From AP-15 sp963747735 (GTDB taxonomy: Bacteria; Pseudomonadota; Alphaproteobacteria; ATCC43930; CGMCC-115725): a stretch of 64,000 nt of DNA. Position numbers and translations under genes: made by a program. The notes under the pieces were generated by a model. That model worked only from the letters and a program-made list of their open reading frames with translations, made no database searches and was not told the DNA's origin. The stretch covers positions 1 through 64,000 of the forward strand of contig CAVVGE010000018.1 in NCBI GenBank assembly GCA_963747735.1. Direction: 5' to 3'. Below, piece after piece: positions 55,330 through 64,000 of this stretch (positions within the stretch are counted from its first letter, which is position 1; each line of letters starts with the position of its first letter).

Positions 55330-55790
55330 TGGCAGATGAATTCCGCCCGCCAAGCAAACGATATGGCGGTCGTGAACGGCTTCACGGGTGCGGCGCTAGC
55401 GACGGCCGCATGGCCGATACGTCAAGCTTTGGTCGGCATGGAGTGGGACGCGGAGTCGCCGCCACGATCTTGCTGACTGCTCGCGCTCATGGTGGTCGTT
55501 TTGCCGATGCTGGTGGTTGCACCGCACCTCGCCGGCCAAATGGTTCACGGAACACGACGTGTGCGGGCGTATTTTGCGGCGACGCCCAAGCAGCCGGCTT
55601 GGATCAAAAACCTGCCTTTTTTCGGCCGCCGTCTTGCAGTCGCGTGGAATCGTGTGGTCGAAGTCAAGGGCGACCTGAGGACATTACTGGAGCCTTACAC
55701 GGCAGATATCCAGCAAATGATGATCGGCGCGGCGCATGCATTGGCCGACAGCATAGTACAGGTGCTTCTCTCGCCGCGCTTTTTCCAGGC
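55330..55790 (+). pseudogene. AI-2E family permease, N-terminal remnant
   Basis: GVAATILLT, MVVVLPMLVVAPHLAGQMVH and WIKNLPFFGRRLAVAWNRVV parallel the intact gene at 38394 (LAGLPLVGRKLSEAW). Frames change near 55480. It ends near 55790, where an IS110 element was inserted. Confidence 0.6.
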
Positions 55791-56865
55791 CCTGGACAAT
55801 CAGAACCGTCTTGCGCACGCCCTGAACTCCGGTGCGGGAGCGATACCATTGGGAGAGTGCGCTATCCTTCTGGAACAGCAGGAACCGCCAGGCGAGCTGG
55901 ACCAGCCCCCGCCGAACCCTGGCATTGCCCGCTTTGGCCAAACCTTTCTCTCGCCGTTTGGAACCACTTTCGTCCGGCGAGCCGGTCAGCCCGGCGTAGC
56001 GTGCCACTGCCCTACGGTCGCGTAGGTTGCGAGACAGCACCTCCTGTACGAGCATGTCCGCAGTTTCCACGCCCACGCCGACGATGCTGGCCAATAGCCG
56101 CACCATTGCGTTCGGCCCAGTTGCCGGCGCCTCTTCGACGCGCACCAATCGCGCCTGTTCGATCACGTCGATCTGCTCGCGCACCATCGCCAGCCGCGCC
56201 AGGTCGCGGCGGATCTCCTCAAGCGTATTCGGCGGGATCGGCAGGTCTTCAGGTGTGCGTAGCCCGTCCAGCTTCTTGGGCGCGCGGCGCAGCTCCGGCT
56301 TGAAGCCTCGGATGCCCAGCCGCACCAGCGCTGCCTTCATCCGGTTGATGATCCGGGTCCGCTCGCCAACCAGGTTCTCACGTTCGCGATGCGGGCGCTT
56401 GGCGTCCTCCTCTTCGATCGTCGGGACAGCGACCATCCCGCAATGTCCCCGCTCGCCGCGTAGCCAGCCCATGAAAACCCGCAGCAGCATCGCGGTATCG
56501 AGCCGGTCGGTTTTCGCCCGCCGGTGCTCGCGAGAGACGGCCACGCTGGAGGAGTGGATGACATGAACTTCGATGCCTTGCCCACGCAGCCATCGCGCCA
56601 GCCAAAAGCCATCGCGCCCAGCCTCGTACGCGACGGCGATCCGGTTGATGGTGCAGCCGCTCTTGGTCGCCTCGTCCCGCCAGCGTTGCAGAAGTCTGAG
56701 CAACCCTGCCTCGTCCGGCTCGAGCTTCTTCAACGGCTGGCGTTCAACACCTGGGACCACTCCGGCAACCAGCCAATTCGACAAACTCAGCTCGATGACG
56801 GCCACCAGCGTCTGGTCCTGAACCAGAGGCGCCAAGGATCTGCTGAGGTCATTCCGATGTGTCAT
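55790..56865 (-). pseudogene. IS110-family transposase, last codons replaced
   Basis: Open from ATG 56865: VAVIELSLSNWLVAGVVPGV (first acidic residue), RIAVAYEAGRDGFWLARWLR, KTDRLDTAMLLRVFMGW (Asp pair) and the C-terminal Tnp_IS116 part YAGLTGSPDESGSKRREKGL with the Ser nucleophile region. After RKTVLIVQ the normal end is lost and the open frame runs on to 55684 in the antisense of the AI-2E remnant. Only 62 bases remain between its start and the Tn3 inverted repeat, so the left end, where a bridge RNA is expected, is cut. Confidence 0.8.
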
Positions 56866-56927
56866 CAGGCGCTCCGTTCGTGGCGTGATGCCGGATCATG
56901 CCTTCCTTCCTGGCAGCCCCATAGCTT

Positions 56928-56973
56928 CTAACGAAACGCGCATTTTTGTAGCATAAGCGGACAGATCGGGAAC
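56928..56973. repeat. Tn3 left terminal inverted repeat
   Basis: Exact inverted copy of 60495-60540; its inner end touches the tnpA stop at 56974. Confidence 0.92.
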
Positions 56974-59709
56974 TCAGGCCGCGAGGAGCGCTGGATCGGG
57001 GACCGGCCGCAGGGCCCTGAATCCGTCATGGTTTTCCGCCGCCTCGTTGGCAGACGACCAGACGTAGTCGCCGGTGAGATTGATGTGCTCCCAGCCCAGC
57101 GGCGACAGGTGGGCAAGAAGGTGGTCGGACACACCCTCAGTCTCGCGCAAGGCGTCGATCGCATGGTTCAGATAGCGGGTGTTCCACAGGGTGATGGCCG
57201 TGACGAGGAGGTTGAGGCCGGAAGCGCGGTGCTGCTGATTTTCGTAGGTGCGGTCGCGAATTTCGCCGAGCCGATGAATAAAGACGGCGTGCGCCAGGCC
57301 GTTGCGTGACTCGCCCTTGTTCAGTTCGCGGCCGGTGTCGCGGCGCAGCCCCGGATCCTCGATCCAATCGAGCGTGAACAGGGTGCGCTCGAGCCGGCCC
57401 AGCTCGCGCAGCGCCGCGGCAACGCCGTTCTGCCGGGGGTAAGAGGCCAGCTGGCGCATGATCAGTGACGCCGTCACCGTGCCGGTCCGGATCGACGCGG
57501 CGATCCGCAGGATATCCGGCCAGTGGGCGCGGATCAGCGCGAGGTTGATGCGGCCGGCGATCAGCGGTTCGAGCGCCGGATAGGCCGACGGCTTGACGAA
57601 GCTATAGAGCCGGCGGTGCTTCAAATCCGGGATGCGCGGCGCGAACTGAAAACCAAGCAGGGCAAGGAGCGCGAAGACGTGTTCCGAATCGCCGCCGCCG
57701 TCGGTGTGGTGGCGTTGGACCGTCACATCGCTCTGGTGATACAAGAGGCCGTCAAGGACATGCAGGGCTTCGCTTACCGTCGCCGCGATCACCTTGGTGT
57801 AGAGCGGGGCGAAGCGGTCGGAGAGGTGGGTGTAGAACTTGCTTCCCGGATCGTCGCCGTAATGGGCATTGAGGCGTCCCGCGGCGCGGCCGAAACCACC
57901 GGCCCGGAAGAACTGGCCGTCCGACGAGGAGGCAAAGCCGCCCCCGAAGATCGCCGCCAGCGGCTCGCGCTGCTGGTGATCGACGAGGCGCCGCACGGCG
58001 AGGGCGTAGGTCTCGTCGCGGATATGCCAATCGGCGACCCAGGCGAGCTGGCCGAGGCTGGCGATGGTGCAGGCCTCAGCCATGCGCGTCAGGCCGAGAT
58101 TGAGGCCGTCGGCCAGGAGGCCCGCCATCAGGATTTGCGGGTCGGCGACGGTTTCGCCGCTGCGCAAATGCGTGAAGCAGTCGGTGAACAGCGTCCAGCG
58201 CGCCACCTCAGACAACAGGTCGGTGATGCGGATGCGCGGCAGCATCGCGTAGAGGCGGGCGCCGAGGGCCTCGGCTTCCGGCGGCGTCGATTTTTCGATC
58301 GGCGCGATCTTCAGCACCCCCTTCTCGAGCGAGATATCGGGCAGCAAGCCGCCCTTCGCCCTCACGTCGACCTCCGCCAGGCGCGCATCGAGAAGGGCGC
58401 TGCGGGCGGCGATGAAACGTTCGAAATCGCGATCGACCGCGACCGGCAAGGTGCCGTTTTCCAGCAGCTCCTGCAGAGCCTCCCGGGAGATCAGATGCTC
58501 TGCGAAGGAGCGGTAGCGGCGGCTGCCGACAACCCAGACGTCACCGGCGCGCAACCGGCCGCACAGCTCCGACAGCACGCAGAACTCGTAATAACGCCGA
58601 TCGATCTCACCGCCAGGCATCACATACCGGGCCCATCGCTCGCGGATGAAGCCGGTCGGGGCGGATTTCGGCAGCTTCAGTGCCCCGGCCTCGTTCATAC
58701 CGCGCAGGGTGTCAACCGCGCGCAGCAGCGAGGCGGCTGCCGGCACACCCTGGAAGGAGAAGGCTGCGAGAAAGGCCGGCGCCCAACGGCGCATCGCGCC
58801 GTAGTGCTCACCCAGCCTCTCGTAGGCATCGAAGTCCTCCGGGCGCGCCAGCGCTTCCGCTTCGGCGACGCTCACGCGAAAGCGCTCCCACGGGATGACC
58901 GCGGTGATCGCTGCGAACGGGTCCTGCTCGGTCTCGCGCGCCGCAATCAGCGCGGCGCCGACCCACGCGGGCATAGAGGCGGACCTTCTCGTTGATGGCG
59001 CGGCCATCGGCCTGGAAGGCACGGGCATGTCGTGTCTCAGCCTTGGAGAACATCGTGCCGACAAGCCGCTCGAACAGGTCGATCGCCTGATCGGTCACGG
59101 CGGGGCCGAGATCGAGGGTAATGGCGGCCAGGGTGGCGTGGCGGCGCTGCCGTTCGTATCCAGCGAGATGCTGGGCCGTCGTCCGTCCAGCCTCCCGGGC
59201 GAGCTGCACAAGACGGCTCTGATGCACGCGATGCCCGCGCGCGGTGTCGTTGCCGATTGCCCGGACATGGTTCAGGCGTTCGATGAGGCCGAGCATCGCG
59301 GTCGGCTTTGCCGCCTGCGGCATCTGCCTCAGCCAGCCGAGCCAGCTTTGGCCGGTTTCCGCCCGGCGTTGTGTCAGCGCAGCCGGTCCTGCAATTCAGC
59401 GGCATGCCGGCGGCGGTTCTGCTCGGAGGCGAGATAGCCGTCGACCGCCTCCGGCCGCACATCGATCTGTTCGGCGACAAACGCGACCAGCGCCGCCGGC
59501 GGCCGCTCATTGGTCCGCAGCGACCGCCCCGGATGACGCAGGTAGCACAGCATCAGCGCATAACCGAGACGGCTATGATCGCCGCGGCAGCGCCGGATCA
59601 TCGCGAGATCCGTCTTCGTCAGCATGTAATGGCGAACCAGCTCACGCGGCTCCGTAAGTGGATCGTACAGCGCGGCGATCTGGGTCTCGGTCAATTGTTG
59701 TCGGCGCAT
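56974..59709 (-). pseudogene. tnpA: Tn3-family transposase TnpA, two frameshifts
   Basis: From ATG 59709 (RRQQLTETQIAALYDPLTEP), slip near 59370 into QMPQAAKPTAMLGLIERLNH, slip near 58990 into VGAALIAARETEQDPFAAIT, then an open frame to 56974 with YHQSDVTVQRHHTDGGGDSE (catalytic Asp region), PRIPDLKHRRLYSF and the Glu region GESRNGLAHAVFIHRLGEIR, ending in LAHLSPLGWEHINLTGDYVW. About 910 codons. The start overlaps the tnpR stop by 68 bases. Confidence 0.88.
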
Positions 59710-60308
59710 CGCTCATGCTCCCCTGCGGCTTGGCGGTGGCAGACCAGCCGATCCGGGTGAGCGTGTCGATGAGCGTGCTGCGCTTGACCGCAAAGGTGCG
59801 GCAGACTGAGGCTTTCGTCGCCCCGCCGTCGAGCGCCGCGACGACCGCGGCCATCTTTTCGGTGTCGATCGCGACCGGGCGGCCGCCCCGTCGGCCGCGG
59901 CGCCGAGCAGCCGCAAGGCCGGCTTTCACCCGCTCCTGGATCAACGAGCGCTCGAATTGCGACAGCGCCCCAAAGACATGAAACAGGAATTCGCCCTGCG
60001 GCGTGGTGGTGTCCATCTGCTCGGTTAGAGATCGGAACGCGACCCCACGTTGCTTCAGGTCATTCACCGTCGCCAGCAGATGGGACAGCGATCGCCCGAG
60101 ACGATCGAGCTTCCAAACCACAAAGCAATCGCCCGGCTTCAGGAAGTCCAGCGCCTTCGCAAGACCGGCACGATCATCGCGGCTACCGCTGGCGCGATCC
60201 TCGAACAGGTGCCGCTCATCAACCCCCGCCGCCAGCAGCGCGTCGCGCTGCAAATCCATCACTTGGCGATCCGCCGTCGCTCGAAACGCGCATGTAGCCG
60301 ACCAGCAT
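59642..60308 (-). pseudogene. tnpR: serine recombinase (resolvase) TnpR, one frameshift
   Basis: From ATG 60308: MLVGYMRVSSDG with the catalytic Ser, then a one-base slip near 60278 into DRQVMDLQRDALLAAGVDER, KPGDCFVVWKLDRLGRSLSH (catalytic Arg motif), GEFLFHVFGALSQFERSLIQ and a C-terminal HTH (ASVCRTFAVKRSTLIDTL). About 220 codons, the usual resolvase size. Confidence 0.85.
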
Positions 60309-60494
60309 GTGCGGAAATCCCAGGTAGAGCGGTTTCCGTACACTATCCCATTCCGACAGGGTTTGTCGTGCAGGTTTTGAGGTCAAAATCGGGGCGTCGG
60401 ACGGGCACCGAGAGCGCCTGTCGGAAATCACATGTTTCCCGACAGCCTGCGACGTGCCGAGCGTGGCGAAATCCCTCGCGCTGCCGCCGGTTTC

Positions 60495-60540
60495 GTTCCC
60501 GATCTGTCCGCTTATGCTACAAAAATGCGCGTTTCGTTAG
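60495..60540. repeat. Tn3 right terminal inverted repeat
   Basis: Exact inverted copy of 56928-56973. Its outer end interrupts the thermonuclease-like gene. Confidence 0.92.
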
Positions 60541-60848
60541 TTCTGGCCCATACGGCGACGGTGCGGCCATATTGGTCGTGGCCGCGAGGGTTCGCAGGCG
60601 ACGGTGCGGCCGCGGGTCAGCTCGCGCATCACGGCCGCGCTGTCCCGGCCGCACTCGTAAGTGTGGCCGTCCTTCCCCTCGCAGGTCTGCTGCATCTCGG
60701 GCGCGGCGATGCCCCACAGGCGGATGCGCACGCCGCCCATCTCAAGCGTGTCGCCGTCGATCACGCGGACGCGCTCCGACATTTCCGCCATCGGCGCAGC
60801 GCCCGCGCAAAGTATCAAGACGAGGAAAAGAAACGCCGTGCGCCACAT
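60541..60848 (-). pseudogene. exported thermonuclease-like protein, cut by Tn3
   Basis: From ATG 60848: signal peptide (TAFLFLVLILCAGAAPMAEM), then VRVIDGDTLEMGGVRIRLWG and IAAPEMQQTCEGKDGHTYEC, the SNase fold start with its first Asp and Arg. Near 60590 the frame slips (the other frame reads RGHDQYGRTVAVW), and the Tn3 end replaces the rest. The missing C-terminal part is not found on the other side of Tn3. Confidence 0.72.
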
Positions 60849-61180
60849 CGCGCATTATTAAAATGCTGGGGGGCTTTCGGATCAATTAACGACGCCAGCC
60901 GCGGTCTTGCATTTAGAGGGCGATCGGTTCGATCAGCGCGACGTCTATTACAGCGGCTTTGTGCGACGGGCGGCCGCTAAGCGGCGAGGCATTCGGGGGC
61001 GAACGGCTCGTCCGTCGGGGGGCTCGTTTCTTGTCGATCTGGTCGAGCAGCCAGGTCTTAACCGCCGCCGCGGCCCGCTCCCGCTCCGCGTCGTCATCGG
61101 CGAGACGGCGGGCCTTCAGGATCACGACGCGCAGTTCGGCCACGCTGCCGCAACGCGTGTCGTTGAAGTGTGAGGGGCGC
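60849..61180. other. no firm gene
   Basis: A minus-strand frame at 60913-61233 contains SVAELRVVILKARRLADDDA and WLLDQIDKKRAPRR, which might be a short helical protein, but it overlaps a resolvase HTH relic and has no ribosome site. Confidence 0.3.
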
Positions 61181-61265
61181 TTACTCGATGAACCGGGCGA
61201 GATGCCGGTACATGGTCGAGCGGTTGATGCCAAGGGTGCGCGCGACGAACGCTCCCGTCGGCAGC
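61181..61265 (-). pseudogene. HTH fragment of a serine recombinase
   Basis: GAFVARTLGINRSTMYRHLA followed by RFIE and a stop at 61181 is the C-terminal HTH of Hin/Tn3-type resolvases. No catalytic domain is present. Confidence 0.5.
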
Positions 61266-61284
61266 CGCCCGGCGCGTCACCTCC

Positions 61285-61479
61285 TCACGCCCGACGGATC
61301 GCCGGCAAGAGGTGCGGCTTTCCAGCAAGCGCCGGGCGGATGCTGATGGCATACGGCCGTGGTCCCACAATCGACTGGGATTGATCGGCGCCGGCCGATG
61401 CCAGGGCGCGCTCTCGCCGCAGCTCCTCCATGCGGGTTCGGATCATCGGGAAGTCCGCGGCGGCGCGTGGTCGGGTCAC
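61285..61479 (-). CDS. small basic protein of mobile elements
   Basis: 64 residues from GTG 61479, directly behind GGAGGAACC. TRPRAAADFPMIRTRMEELR then RRERALASAG and a Pro-rich end GKPHLLPAIRRA. Similar short genes accompany recombinases on alphaproteobacterial elements, in my recollection; no function known. Confidence 0.4.
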   Translation of the reverse strand: MTRPRAAADFPMIRTRMEELRRERALASAGADQSQSIVGPRPYAISIRPALAGKPHLLPAIRRA

Positions 61480-61905
61480 GGTTCCTCCGCTCGGGTGTTT
61501 AGCGAACCGGCGGCAGATTTGAAAATTATGGTTAACGTGGCAAGCGGCGTTGTGACGCCGCTCTCCGTTCAATCGATCGACAATCTTCGCGCAACCAGAG
61601 GGCCTAAAACGCGGCATGTTGGAGGTACAAAAATCTGAGTGGCGGTCGTCAGGCGAGGTTTTTCAGAAATCAGCGCGAGAAATATATTCGAAAAATTAAA
61701 TTGATATGATCTCTTAGTTTATCCAGTCGCTTAGAAAAATCTTGTAGATCCCAGGATTATTTTTTGGTTGCACCGCCAGTTTCTCGCCCCATGTGACCGA
61801 ATACGCCGCACATGATGCGCATCGTCGCCGCTCCGTGACGCGGAAACGATGTTATCCGAGCCGGACGTGGGCTCTTCAGTGGCGGACACTACATCGGAGG
61901 AATCC
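61480..61905. other. no gene seen
   Basis: Noncoding and AT-rich from ~61630 to 61770. It marks the boundary between mobile debris and the intact NIPSNAP gene and should contain that gene's promoter. Confidence 0.4.
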
Positions 61906-62526
61906 ATGATTGTCGAAATGCGCACCTACACGCTAAAGCCCGGCACGGTTGCCCAGTTCGAGGAGCAGTTCGGCGCGGCATTGTCAGTGCGCGCCAAGCT
62001 GTCGCCGCTCGCCGCCTTCTGGCACACCGAGGTCGGCCCGCTGAACCGGGTGATCCACGTCTGGCCCTATAAGGATTTCGAGGAGCGCACCCGGATCCGC
62101 GCGGAGTCGCAAAAGCTGCAAGGCTGGCCGCCCAACACCCGCGAATTCGTTGTCGAGCAGCAGAGCGAAGTCTTTCTGCCGGCGCCGTTTTCGCCGAAGC
62201 TCGAACCACGCAAGCTCGGCGGTCTCTACGAGATCCGCCTTTACACCCTGCAGCCAGGCGGCATTCCCGGCGTCATCGATCGCTGGAGCACAGCGATTGC
62301 CGATCGCGTGAAGCTGTCGCCGCTCGCCTTCGCCGGGCATTCTGAATTCGGCGGACTCAACCGCTGGTGCCACATCTGGGCGTACAAGGACGCCGGCGAG
62401 CGCTTCGCGGTCCGCGAAAAGGCCCGCAACGAAGGCATCTGGCCGCCCCGTGGCGGTCAGCCCGGCGTGACCCTCAAGCAGGAGAACATGCTGGTGGTTC
62501 CCGCCGCCTTCTCGCCGCTGCACTAA
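61906..62526 (+). CDS. NIPSNAP-family protein with two domains
   Basis: 206 residues from ATG 61906, behind CGGAGG. Two dimeric alpha-beta barrel units: MIVEMRTYTLKPGTVAQFEE with HTEVGPLNRVIHVWPYKDFE (~1-85) and GLYEIRLYTLQPGGIPGVID with SEFGGLNRWCHIWAYKDAGE (~105-190). The repeated LNRVxHxWxYKD motif is the family mark. Role unknown, sometimes linked to stress or monooxygenase-like chemistry. Followed by a terminator. Confidence 0.88.
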   Translation: MIVEMRTYTLKPGTVAQFEEQFGAALSVRAKLSPLAAFWHTEVGPLNRVIHVWPYKDFEERTRIRAESQKLQGWPPNTREFVVEQQSEVFLPAPFSPKLEPRKLGGLYEIRLYTLQPGGIPGVIDRWSTAIADRVKLSPLAFAGHSEFGGLNRWCHIWAYKDAGERFAVREKARNEGIWPPRGGQPGVTLKQENMLVVPAAFSPLH

Positions 62527-62574
62527 AGCGGTCGTTCTATCCTGCGGGACTCATCCCGAGCACTTTATGCGACA

Positions 62575-62607
62575 GCGCCGCCTGGCTATGCCGGGCGGCG
62601 CGAATTT
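62575..62607 (+). terminator. rho-independent terminator after NIPSNAP
   Basis: GCGCCGCC (62575-62582) and GGCGGCGC (62594-62601) form an 8-bp stem, followed by GAATTTT. Confidence 0.5.
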
Positions 62608-63323
62608 TGACGGCCCCGAAAGAAGTCCCGCCGCCGACCGGAGCGGCAGGACTGTCGCCGCGACACTCGGCGGCGATTGCTTCCGGCTGTGGCTCGGCAA
62701 CCGTCACAACCGGCATCCGCAGGATCGCGGGGAGCCAGCTCGTCCCTTTGAGCCGCTGCTCGGCTTCCGGCGGCAAGCGAATCCTTCTTGAGCTTGACGA
62801 GGTTCTGGCGGCGTCGGCGCGACGCCTTCCCGATCAATCGGTCTCCGCCCGATCCGGACGCGAGCGTCAGCCACCAGGCAGAAAAAAATGGAGAATGAAA
62901 GAGCGCGAGGGGGAGGGGAGGGCACCGTCAGCCTTGCGTGCGCTGCTCCCGCGGCGACCGCGCCCTCAAGCGCTGGTTATGCTTCTTGAAAAAAGCGCGT
63001 CGCGCGGCTTTGGCGGTCACCGGCCGCCGCCATTTGCGCCGCCTCGAGACGGGTGATTCCGACGGGACCGGTGCCGACGCCGCCATGGCGAGGCCGTGCG
63101 CAAAAGCATACGATTATACGGCCATGCAAAATAATGGGTAAATTACCGCGCCTCTCGCTTTTTACTCCGAGTTGCGGCGCGATTTCCATAAATCCGGCCC
63201 GCGGCACGTGAACAAAGGGCAGCGGAGGAGGTTATCCTATAAGCTGTCATTCGAGACCGCGATGTATGGCGGTCTCGTCGGCTGTGAGCGATTATGACGC
63301 TGGATCGCAGTCGCAGCAGGTAG
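62608..63323. other. no gene seen
   Basis: About 715 bases. Small open frames on both strands are without recognisable protein sequence or ribosome sites. Composition becomes less GC-rich from ~63080 to the next gene. Confidence 0.4.
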
Positions 63324-63773
63324 ATGTCGTCTGGTGTGCCGAACTCCGAAGCTCCGCCGCAGGGTGAAACGGAATCACCGGCTGCGAAGGGGGCCACGGG
63401 TGACCAGTATAAAAACGGAGATCTCCGGTATAATATGGAAATCACGCTGGAGGAGGCGTTTAACGGGAAGACAAAGATTATTAGAGTCCCAAATATCGAC
63501 GCATTAGGTGCTCGCATAGAAAAGAGGCTGAGTGTCAATCTGCCCGCTGGGCTAGAAGATAGAACGCAAATACGGCTCGCCGAAGAAGGCGAACACCGGT
63601 TCGATGGCGGTCCTCCGGCCGATTTCTACATCTTCATATCCATGCCGGAGCATCGGTTGTTTAAGCGAGAGGGCGCCGATGTTCGCGCACGTGTCGAGAT
63701 CCCGGTACTGACCGCGACCCTCGAGGAACCCGCTCCTAAGAGCCGAGGTTTCTTTGGCCGCGGGAGGAAATAG
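63324..63773 (+). CDS. DnaJ substrate-binding-domain-like protein without J domain or zinc finger
   Basis: 149 residues. GDLRYNMEITLEEAFNGKTK matches the start of the DnaJ C-terminal domain I; in DnaJ the zinc finger would follow IIRVP, but here a short linker (NIDALGARIEKR) leads straight to LSVNLPAGLEDRTQIRLAEE and GGPPADFYIFISMPEHRLFK, the rest of the substrate-binding domain. The J domain is absent and the N-terminus is disordered. It could bind peptides without recruiting Hsp70. Codon use is more AT-rich than its surroundings. Truncated dnaJ is the alternative, but the frame is clean. Confidence 0.7.
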   Translation: MSSGVPNSEAPPQGETESPAAKGATGDQYKNGDLRYNMEITLEEAFNGKTKIIRVPNIDALGARIEKRLSVNLPAGLEDRTQIRLAEEGEHRFDGGPPADFYIFISMPEHRLFKREGADVRARVEIPVLTATLEEPAPKSRGFFGRGRK

Positions 63774-63797
63774 CGGGGATCGTAATTAAACGGGGGG

Positions 63798-64000
63798 TCA
63801 AAACTCCCAGCTCTCCGGCACCCGCCAGAAAGCGGCATGGCCTTTGAACTCGCGCACCTCGGACGGGAAGAGGCCAAAGCCGATGGTGCAGCGCCCGTAG
63901 CGGCGGTTGATGCGGTCGACCATCGGTGAAAGCTGCTGATGCTCCGCGTTGCCGGCCGCGAACAGATCCGGCTGGTGCCGGCTGGCGGGAACGAGGCCCA
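63798..64000 (-). CDS. Y-family DNA polymerase, C-terminal end (partial)
   Basis: Enters from the right edge and stops at 63798. QPDLFAAGNAEHQQLSPMVD then RINRRYGRCTIGFGLFPSEV and FKGHAAFWRVPESWEF matches the C-terminal DUF4113 region of UmuC/ImpB/MucB-type polymerases. The catalytic part lies outside the window. The N-terminal half of a Y-family polymerase is found dead at 26058-26690. Confidence 0.65.
   Translation of the reverse strand, partial: GLVPASRHQPDLFAAGNAEHQQLSPMVDRINRRYGRCTIGFGLFPSEVREFKGHAAFWRVPESWEF

Larger units (their letters stand above)
56928..60540 (-). mobile_element. Tn3-family transposon with 46-bp perfect inverted repeats
   Basis: 3,613 bases containing tnpR and tnpA, both leftward. 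The ends 56928-56973 and 60495-60540 are exact inverted copies over 46 bases (outer end CTAACGAAACGCGCATTTTT). No 5-bp target duplication is found (AGCTT against TTCTG). The right end lies inside a thermonuclease-like gene. Confidence 0.88.

Noticed and set aside
55212..56303. 363-codon plus-strand open frame
   Set aside because: Joins the AI-2E remnant region to the antisense of the IS110 transposase; not a single protein.
57523..58995. 490-codon plus-strand open frame
   Set aside because: Antisense of the Tn3 transposase, which is clearly the real gene.

Overview
The window is GC-rich DNA from an alphaproteobacterium, probably a soil or sediment Rhodospirillales or Hyphomicrobiales lineage. 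This is inferred from gene types (RepC-type replication gene, Ti-type TraA relaxase, double cold-shock protein, alphaproteobacterial insertion sequences) and not from any rRNA or marker gene; I see no rRNA or tRNA. It reads as a chromosomal region, or a very large replicon, carrying a decayed integrated plasmid, an island of intact cell-envelope and stress genes, and a nest of insertion sequences.

Layout. (1) 0.5-1.6 kb: membrane-bound class III nucleotide cyclase. (2) 1.5-21.0 kb: a plasmid-type block, nearly all on the minus strand: TraA relaxase (frameshifted), an IncQ/Ti-like oriT nick site, a divergent mobilization gene, a PIN toxin remnant, repC (frameshifted), a candidate counter-transcribed RNA, two small DNA-binding proteins, parA, DUF736, a phospholipase D-type nuclease, DUF2493, a Toprim primase, a huge strawberry-notch/DarB-like methyltransferase-helicase gene (many frameshifts) and a ParB-like gene (frameshifted). 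(3) 21.3-28.2 kb: broken toxin-antitoxin pairs, SRAP, Y-family polymerase and VirB11 fragments, an isolated PEP-CTERM gene and a frameshifted tyrosine recombinase. (4) 28.2-43.9 kb: an orderly, essentially intact region: double cold-shock protein, AraC regulators, a four-gene DyP-peroxidase operon with a BASS transporter, DUF502, HlyD plus DUF2955 efflux pair, AI-2E family permease, small K+ channel, and a run of small exported proteins. (5) 43.9-61.5 kb: IS110, IS3, IS66, IS5, IS21, IS1182, IS110 and Tn3 elements, several nested inside each other, with an alpha carbonic anhydrase and three small exported or lipoprotein genes surviving between them. (6) 61.9-64 kb: NIPSNAP protein, a DnaJ substrate-domain-like protein without J domain or zinc finger, and the C-terminus of a Y-family polymerase.

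How it fits together. The plasmid block contains mobilization, replication, partition and an anti-restriction/DNA-metabolism module, but most of its large genes carry single-base frameshifts, whereas the 28-43 kb genes do not. That contrast favours real decay of a captured element over random sequencing error, although error cannot be excluded. Several families in the intact region recur as fragments or paralogues (AraC, DUF502, AI-2E, the QTNG small proteins, the NGLAQ lipoproteins), showing segmental duplication of an envelope/stress module. The signals most worth a second look are the oriT nick site, the antisense RNA upstream of repC, a pair of nested-hairpin leaders with different outer stems upstream of DUF736 and DUF2493, paired palindromes at 54.7 kb, and the DyP operon.
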